Under the pieces are notes generated by a model. That model was not told the DNA's origin and ran no database searches. It saw only the letters and a program-made list of their open reading frames with translations. The position numbers and the translations under genes were made by a program. From JAGWBD01 sp965220615 (GTDB lineage Bacteria > Chloroflexota > Anaerolineae > Aggregatilineales > Phototrophicaceae), in contig CBDCQL010000002.1 in assembly GCA_965220615.1 (NCBI GenBank), forward strand, positions 2,418,001-2,482,000: a stretch of DNA of 64,000 nt. The letters are read 5' to 3'. Of this stretch, positions 59,195-64,000 are shown piece after piece. The first letter of the stretch is position 1; each line of letters starts with the position of its first letter.

Positions 59195-60463
59195 ATGCGC
59201 ATCAAACGCGACTATTCGCGTCCCTTTTTTGGCTCCCGCCGGCGCCGGCTTCCCGGACGCAACCTGCTCCCCGTCCTGCTGCTGCTGGCCATGGCCCTGG
59301 CATTCTTCTGGCTGCAACGCGATACCCTGCAGTATGCCGCCCTGGATCTCGTCGGCCTGGCGCCCACGCCCACGCCCTTCGCCAGCGAACTGGCCACCCG
59401 TGGCGCTGCGCTGGCGCAGGCCGGCGATCTGGCCGGCGCCGCCGCGCATTTTCTGCGGGCGGTGGAGCAGCGGCCGGACAATCTCGACTATCTCTACGAG
59501 TACGGCAAGCTGTTGATCGAACTCGACCAGGCGCAGGAGGTGCTGGAGGAGCAGCCGCTCTTCGGCGGGCTGACGCTGGCCGACCGCGCCATCGAACTGG
59601 ACAGCCGCGACGCGCGCGGCTACGCGCTCAAGGCGCGCGCGCTGGTATGGGTCGACGAGGCCGCCGACGCCATCCCGGTGGGCACCGCCGGCCTGGAGCA
59701 GAACAGCGACTTTGCCCCGCTCAACGCCGCGCTGGGGCGCGCCTACACGCGCATCGGCCGCTACCAGCAGGGTCTGGACTTCGCCGAACGGGCGGTGGAG
59801 CTGGACCCGCTGGACGTCGAGGCGCGGCGCAGTTACGCCATCTCCCTGATCTGGGTCGGCCAACGCTACGAGGCCATCGGCCAGCTGGAGGACGCGGTCG
59901 CCCTGCAGCCGCGCTGGAAGGGACCCTGGTTCGAACTGGCGGCCCAGTATCTGGCCACCGATCAGGACGAACTGGCCATCGCCACCTACGACCAGATCCT
60001 CACCCTGGACCGCGGCGACAAGCGCGCCATGTTGCGCCTGTGTCAGGCCTGGGCGAAGGTCGGCCGCAACGACCAGGCGCAGGGCTACTGTCAGGACGCG
60101 CTCGACGTCGACCCGCAATACGCCGAGGCCTGGATCGAGATCGGCCGGGCCAAATACACGCGCCGCAACTACGAGGGCTCGATTGAGGCCTTCGAGAACT
60201 GCGCCAACTTTGGCTCGACAGCCATTGAGTGCTGGTATCTGCGCGGCCTGGCGCACTACTATCTCGGCCAGTGCGACGAAGCCTGGACCATCCTCAACGA
60301 GGCGCTGCCCATGACCCTGCGACTCGCCGAACCCGGCCCCATCGTCGCCAACATCCGCGAGGGGTTGCGCCTGACGACCATCGATTGCCCGGCCTACGCC
60401 GGCGCCGCGCTGCCAACCGGCATCCCGTCCACGCCCGTCCCGCCAACCCCCATCGGCGGCTGA
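59195..60463 (+). CDS. Membrane-anchored TPR protein 1
   Basis: A 422-residue protein. A basic N-terminus (RIKRDYSRPFFGSRRRRLPGRN) precedes one membrane helix (LLPVLLLLAMALAFFWLQ). The rest is an array of about nine TPR motifs (ATRGAALAQAGDLAGAAAHFLRAVEQRPDNLDYLYEY; GRAYTRIGRYQQGLDFAERAVELDPLDVEARRSYA). A Pro-rich tail ends the protein. TPR arrays bind peptides or partner proteins; the array should lie outside the membrane. It is the first of two adjacent paralogous genes (4 nt apart). Confidence 0.75.
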   Translation: MRIKRDYSRPFFGSRRRRLPGRNLLPVLLLLAMALAFFWLQRDTLQYAALDLVGLAPTPTPFASELATRGAALAQAGDLAGAAAHFLRAVEQRPDNLDYLYEYGKLLIELDQAQEVLEEQPLFGGLTLADRAIELDSRDARGYALKARALVWVDEAADAIPVGTAGLEQNSDFAPLNAALGRAYTRIGRYQQGLDFAERAVELDPLDVEARRSYAISLIWVGQRYEAIGQLEDAVALQPRWKGPWFELAAQYLATDQDELAIATYDQILTLDRGDKRAMLRLCQAWAKVGRNDQAQGYCQDALDVDPQYAEAWIEIGRAKYTRRNYEGSIEAFENCANFGSTAIECWYLRGLAHYYLGQCDEAWTILNEALPMTLRLAEPGPIVANIREGLRLTTIDCPAYAGAALPTGIPSTPVPPTPIGG

Positions 60464-60467
60464 AGGC

Positions 60468-61730
60468 GTGAACCTGCGCATCCCCAAACGTTACCGCCGC
60501 GGCCAGCGCCGCAACCTGTTTTCCCTGCGCTGGCTGTGGCTGTGGCTGCTGACGCCCGTGGCCCTCTACGCCGGTCTCTACGTGCTGCAGAACCGCGAGC
60601 AGTTCGCGCCCGTCGTCGAAGAGCGCTTCGACCAGTTCATCGGCGACGCCGAACGCGTGCTCGCCACGGCGCTGGCGCCCACGCCCCTGCCGACCGAAGA
60701 CCCCACCGTCCGCCTGCGTCTGGCCGACGCCGCCTGGCAACGGGGCGCCATCGGCGAAGCAGTCACGCTCTACGCGGAACTGGCCCCGACGCTGCCCAAC
60801 GACGTCGAACTACACCAGCGCCTGGCCCTCGCGCTGGTCATGGACGGTCGTCTGGCCGAGGCCCTCGACGCCGCTGAAAACGCCGTCACCGCCGATCCCT
60901 TCAGCGCCGACGCCTGGGCCCTGCGCGCCCTCATGCTGGACCGCAACGGAGACTTCACGGCGGCCCTCGTCAGCGCGCGCCACGCCCTCGATCTGGCCGG
61001 CGAGGCGCAGCCGGCCGCCGCGCGCGCCGGCGCCTACCTCGCCGAAGCGCTCTTCGACCTCGGCCATCACGAACGCGCCTTCAGCACCGTCAACAGCGCG
61101 CTGCAGGAAGACCCCGACAGTCCCGAGGCGCTGCGCGTGCGCGCCCACATCAACGAGTACGCCCGCTTCGATTACGATGCCGCGCTGGCGGACCTGCAGC
61201 GGGCGCGGGAGCTGGCGCCGCATCTGCCCTACATCATCATCGACCTGGCGCGGCTGCACAATTACCGCTTCGGCGACATCGACACGTCTCTCGCCCTGCT
61301 GGCGGACATCATCGACCTCAACCCACGCAACACCACCGCGCTGCTGGAGCTGGGCACCATCTACCTGCGCGTGCTCGGCGACTATGGCCGCTCGATTGAG
61401 TACCTGTCACGCTGCATCGAAAGCAACGCGCGCCACCAGAGCTGCCATTACTGGCTGGGGCGCGCGCAAATGAATGGCGAGCAATACAGCGAGGCGGCCG
61501 CGTCCTTCCGCCGCGCCATCGACATCGGCCCCGACAACGCCCGTCACTACTGGTGGACGGCCAACGCCGACGCCTCGCAGGGCAACTGCACGGCGGCCGT
61601 ACCCTGGTTGCAGCGCGGCTACCGCCTCGCCCAGGAGAGCGGCGACGAGGTGCTGACCGGTGAGTTCGAGTTCCTGATGAGCAACTGCGGTCTGTTGACC
61701 CTGCCCGATTCGCTCAGCGATCAGGGCTGA
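60468..61730 (+). CDS. Membrane-anchored TPR protein 2
   Basis: A 420-residue protein, organised like the preceding gene: a basic N-terminus (RIPKRYRRGQRRNLF), one membrane helix (WLWLWLLTPVALYAGLYVL), then about ten TPR motifs (LADAAWQRGAIGEAVTLYAELAPTLPNDVELHQRLA; LGRAQMNGEQYSEAAASFRRAIDIGPDNARHYWW). It starts at a GTG, 4 nt after the stop of the first gene, with AAGG upstream. The two paralogs probably form a complex. The 3' end overlaps the manA 3' end by 10 nt in the convergent direction. Confidence 0.75.
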   Translation: MNLRIPKRYRRGQRRNLFSLRWLWLWLLTPVALYAGLYVLQNREQFAPVVEERFDQFIGDAERVLATALAPTPLPTEDPTVRLRLADAAWQRGAIGEAVTLYAELAPTLPNDVELHQRLALALVMDGRLAEALDAAENAVTADPFSADAWALRALMLDRNGDFTAALVSARHALDLAGEAQPAAARAGAYLAEALFDLGHHERAFSTVNSALQEDPDSPEALRVRAHINEYARFDYDAALADLQRARELAPHLPYIIIDLARLHNYRFGDIDTSLALLADIIDLNPRNTTALLELGTIYLRVLGDYGRSIEYLSRCIESNARHQSCHYWLGRAQMNGEQYSEAAASFRRAIDIGPDNARHYWWTANADASQGNCTAAVPWLQRGYRLAQESGDEVLTGEFEFLMSNCGLLTLPDSLSDQG

Positions 61731-62680
61731 CGCGCCAGCAGCAACTGCGCTGCGCCGCGCAGTTCCCAGACGCCGGCGCAGGCCGGCACCAGCGCCGTCT
61801 GGCCCGCCCGCAGGGACAGCTCGCCCGGGCCGCAGGCCAGCGTCGCCTGGCCCGCGATGCAGGTCAGCGCCTGGAAGCGCCGGCCCGCCGTATCGCGCCG
61901 CAGGCGGTCGCCGGCCCGCGGGTTGAGTTGCAGCAATTCGCAGACGAAATACGCGCAGCGCGCGAGCTCGACGACCTGTTCCTGGCGCTGGCCGTGCTGC
62001 TGCAGCGGCGCCGGTTGGTCCACGTCAGCCACCATCAGGCCGCGCTCAATGTGCAAGGGGCGTGGCTGACCGTCGAGGCCGCGCCGGCCCCAGTCGTAGA
62101 GGCGGTAGGTGCGGTCCGAGGTCTGCTGGATCTCGTAGACCAGCAGGCCCGGCCCCAGCGCATGTACCGCCCCGGCCCGCAGCATCAGCGTGTCGCCCGC
62201 CTGCACCGGCGTCTCCAGCAGCAATTCCGGCAGCGTCTCCGCGCGGATGGCCGCCGCCAGCTGCTCGCGGGTGCAACCCGGCTGCAGGCCGCGCACCAAG
62301 CGCGCGTCCGGCTCCGCCGCGACGACGTACCAGGCCTCGGTCTTGCCGCGCGGCTCGTTTTCAAGGCGCTGCGCCCAGGCGTCGTCGGGGTGCACCTGCA
62401 CGGAAAGCCAGGCGGAGGCGTCCAGCAACTTGGCCAGCAGCGGCCAGCCCTCGCCCAGGTCGACCTCCGTCCCGGCCAGATCGGCGCCGTACTGCGGCAG
62501 CAGTTCGCCCAGTTCACGCCCGGCCAGCGGGCCCGTGGCGACGGTCGCGCTGTCGTGCATCACCCAGGCCTCGCCGTAAGGCTGCGCGTCCGGCAGGGGG
62601 ATGCCGGCCGCCTCAAGTTTGCGCCCGCCCCAGACCTTGACCTTCAGCGACGGATTCAGCAGCAGCGGCCCGCCATCCAT
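61721..62680 (-). CDS. manA: Mannose-6-phosphate isomerase, class I cupin type
   Basis: A 319-residue type I phosphomannose isomerase. The Zn ligands are visible: SVQVHPDD (Gln/His), GKTEAWYV (Glu) and AGAVHALGPG (His), and the substrate-side motif is EIQQTSDRTYRLYDWGR. The cupin fold spans the protein. It interconverts mannose-6-phosphate and fructose-6-phosphate, supplying GDP-mannose for glycosylation. GAGGAG lies 5 nt before the ATG (62680), and TATACT lies on the minus strand upstream. A truncated second copy of its 5' end occurs at 63443-63673. Confidence 0.9.
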   Translation of the reverse strand: MDGGPLLLNPSLKVKVWGGRKLEAAGIPLPDAQPYGEAWVMHDSATVATGPLAGRELGELLPQYGADLAGTEVDLGEGWPLLAKLLDASAWLSVQVHPDDAWAQRLENEPRGKTEAWYVVAAEPDARLVRGLQPGCTREQLAAAIRAETLPELLLETPVQAGDTLMLRAGAVHALGPGLLVYEIQQTSDRTYRLYDWGRRGLDGQPRPLHIERGLMVADVDQPAPLQQHGQRQEQVVELARCAYFVCELLQLNPRAGDRLRRDTAGRRFQALTCIAGQATLACGPGELSLRAGQTALVPACAGVWELRGAAQLLLARQP

Positions 62681-62798
62681 GCGCGCTCCTCACGTCCACT
62701 CCACGAAGGTGCCGGGGGCAGTATAGCCCTTTACAGGATAAACCTTTTCAGGATGATCGCTGTCGCCTGGGCGCGGCGTCTGTGATACTCTGAAATCT

Positions 62799-63052
62799 AT
62801 GCAGGCGAACACCGACGTACCCTCGAGCGCCTGTTCCGCAGGCCGCCGCCGGCCAACATCCGCTGGCGGGAGATCGTCTCTCTGATGAACGCACTGGACT
62901 TCGACATGATCGAGCGTTCAGGTTCGCGGGTTGCCATTGATGCCGGTGATAAAGTTCTGGTACTTCACAAACCTCATCCACAGCCTGAAATTAACAGGGC
63001 GGCAGCGCGCGACATCGCGGAATTTCTTGAAAGACAGGGGGTGACTCCGTGA
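62799..63052 (+). pseudogene. hicA: HicA-type mRNA interferase toxin, start frameshifted
   Basis: The frame ending at the TGA 63050-63052 encodes GEHRRTLERLFRRPPPANIRWREIVSLMNAL and LVLHKPHPQPEINRAAARDIAEFLE, a HicA toxin (double-stranded-RNA-binding-like fold). No start codon exists in that frame back to a TGA. The natural ATG at 62799, 7 nt after an extended -10 (TGATACTCT), is one base out of frame. A 1-nt deletion in the second or third codon would explain this. The conserved HicA catalytic His is replaced here by Arg (GSRVA), as in some chromosomal homologs. The stop overlaps the hicB start. Confidence 0.65.
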
Positions 63053-63420
63053 TCGAATACAAGGGCTACATCGCCGACATTGAGTATGACGACTCCGTGA
63101 ACATGTTGCACGGCAGGGTCGCCAACAGTGGCTCTTACTCCATTGCCAATTGCCTGGCGAGCGACGTCGAAGGGCTGAAACGCGAGTTCGCCTTCTCCAT
63201 TGATGTCTATTTGGAACTTTGCGAGGAACGCGACATCAAGCCGGTGCCGCCCGAACCCCTCGGAGAATTCCTCTCGGAGCGGCTGCACCTGCGCCTGGAC
63301 GAGACCCTGCTGGGCCGCGTGGAGCAGGCCGCCAGGGACAGCGACCAGAGCCTCGACTGCTGGGTCGCGCAGGCGCTGGAGCGCAGCCTGGCCGCGGAGA
63401 CGCCCACGCCCCAGGTCTGA
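63049..63420 (+). CDS. hicB: HicB-type antitoxin
   Basis: A 123-residue HicB-like antitoxin. The N-terminal partially degraded RNase H-like fold begins MIEYKGYIADIEYDDSVNMLHGRVANSG. The C-terminal helical ribbon-helix-helix-like part has LHLRLDETLLGRVEQAARDSDQSLDCWVAQALE, for DNA binding. The GTG start at 63049 overlaps the hicA stop (GTGA), so hicAB is a coupled operon. The antitoxin looks intact, while its toxin has a frameshifted 5' end. Confidence 0.85.
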   Translation: MIEYKGYIADIEYDDSVNMLHGRVANSGSYSIANCLASDVEGLKREFAFSIDVYLELCEERDIKPVPPEPLGEFLSERLHLRLDETLLGRVEQAARDSDQSLDCWVAQALERSLAAETPTPQV

Positions 63421-63442
63421 GCCGGGCGCGTTTGCGCCTGCG

Positions 63443-63673
63443 TCACCCGCCCGCTACCCTGCTGCGCTTGAATACCCGGGGCACGGGCATAAACCCGGTC
63501 ACCACCTCCGACTCGGCCAGCGGATCTTCGGGGACAGTCGCGCTGTCGTGCATCACCCAAGCCTCGCCATAGGGCTGCGCGTCCGGCAGGGGGATGCCGG
63601 CCGCCTCAAGTTTGCGCCCGCCCCAGACCTTGACCTTCAGCGCCGGCTGCAGCAGCAGCGGCCCGCCGTCCAT
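63443..63673 (-). pseudogene. Truncated duplicate of the manA 5' end
   Basis: The first 47 codons (MDGGPLLLQPALKVKVWGG.. to HDSATV) repeat the manA start at 62540-62680, with only a few base differences. After that the sequence is unrelated (PEDPLAESEVVTGFMPVPRVFKRSRVAGG) and stops at 63443. The catalytic part is missing. The duplicated segment spans about 63533-63673. A GGGGAG ribosome-binding site precedes the copy, so a short peptide could be made. Confidence 0.85.
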
Positions 63674-63809
63674 AGTCGCTCCCCTTGTTTGTGCATAAAG
63701 TACAAATCATTGGCAAAACAGAAACACTTTAATGCAGGTTTCTTACGTTCTTCTCGCAAGGATGATTGTTTTCCTGCACGTCACTTTTTGTTTCTTATGA
63801 AGGTACCCC

Positions 63810-64000
63810 ATGAATCCTGTGACTGCCTACGTCAACGACCTGCGCGGCATTTATGCCAGTGGTCAGGCTACCGAGCATAGCTACCGTCCCGCTCTCATGA
63901 ATTTGCTGGAGGACCTGGACGACAAAATAAAGGTTATCAATGAACCCCAACACGCAACCTTCGGTGCGCCGGATCTCGCCTTGCTACACACTGGCCAGAC
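63810..64000 (+). CDS. Restriction-modification enzyme (fused nuclease-methyltransferase type), 5' end only
   Basis: The gene runs off the window. The visible 63 codons from the ATG (63810; AAGG upstream) encode VTAYVNDLRGIYASGQATEHSYRPALMNLLEDLDDKIKVINEPQHATFGAPDLALLHTG. This matches the start of type IIG and type ISP-like enzymes, whose N-terminal PD-(D/E)XK nuclease begins with a helical ATEHSYR block and a GAPD Asp. A DNA methyltransferase domain would be expected downstream. The upstream 63674-63809 is AT-rich and otherwise empty. It is another defence gene near hicAB. Confidence 0.6.
   Translation, partial: MNPVTAYVNDLRGIYASGQATEHSYRPALMNLLEDLDDKIKVINEPQHATFGAPDLALLHTGQ

Overview
The window looks like a piece of a GC-rich chromosome from a Chloroflexota bacterium (Anaerolineae/Caldilineae-like). 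This is an inference from gene content: secreted proteins with Pro/Thr linkers and SH3b or TPR modules, a DUF3179 protein, cofactor F420 biosynthesis (CofE), repeated Uma2-family genes, MalFG-type sugar ABC operons next to sulfatases, and no outer-membrane biogenesis genes. No 16S rRNA is present to confirm it. UGA is an ordinary stop in most genes here.

Left part (1-17.9 kb): a degenerate CbiX-like/[2Fe-2S] ferredoxin gene is interrupted by one UGA exactly where a cluster-ligand cysteine is expected. It is followed by a deacetylase remnant, a tandem triplication of Uma2-family nuclease-like genes, and a TIM-barrel inosose dehydratase-like gene. An AT-richer defence pair follows (fused restriction-methyltransferase plus DUF4145). 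Then come a CtpE-like P-type ATPase, a glycosyltransferase, a cold-shock gene with terminator, an MFS exporter, a DUF3179 protein, a nucleoside deoxyribosyltransferase-like gene, a translationally coupled cofE/P1-peptidase pair, and two more Uma2 copies.

Middle (18-36.4 kb): a sulfatase, the SRP RNA gene with a good promoter, a 3D/G5 cell-wall protein, an array of four paralogous histidine-bearing membrane proteins (one internally deleted), maf, and a Gfo/Idh/MocA oxidoreductase. A REP-like repeat patch follows. Then comes a seven-gene minus-strand carbohydrate operon: solute-binding protein, two permeases, sulfatase, an unrecognised propeller-like protein, a PhyH-type dioxygenase and an FAD oxidoreductase. 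Together these look like uptake and oxidative/desulfating processing of a sulfated or otherwise modified sugar.

Defence island (36.6-40.1 kb): a DNA methyltransferase-HNH fusion, a minimal CBASS operon (CD-NTase plus Cap15-type membrane beta-barrel effector, clearly lower GC), and an orphan MNT-type nucleotidyltransferase.

Right part (40.1-64 kb): a second sugar ABC operon with a (alpha/alpha)6-like putative glycosidase. It has lost its binding-protein gene at a junction with a decayed FN3/Pro-Thr-repeat gene. Two paralogous multi-TM/beta-sandwich genes flank that block. Then follow an SDR, a CysQ/IMPase-like phosphatase, an MBL hydrolase, tRNA-Arg(ACG) with a textbook terminator, secreted SH3b/TPR/propeller proteins, acpS, a MaoC dehydratase, two TPR membrane proteins, and manA. 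The window ends with a HicAB module whose hicA start is frameshifted, a truncated second copy of the manA 5' end, and the beginning of another restriction-modification gene cut by the window edge. Promoters are recognisable as TTGnnn/TAnnnT pairs, often with an extended -10 (TGnTAnnnT), and at least one gene appears to be leaderless.
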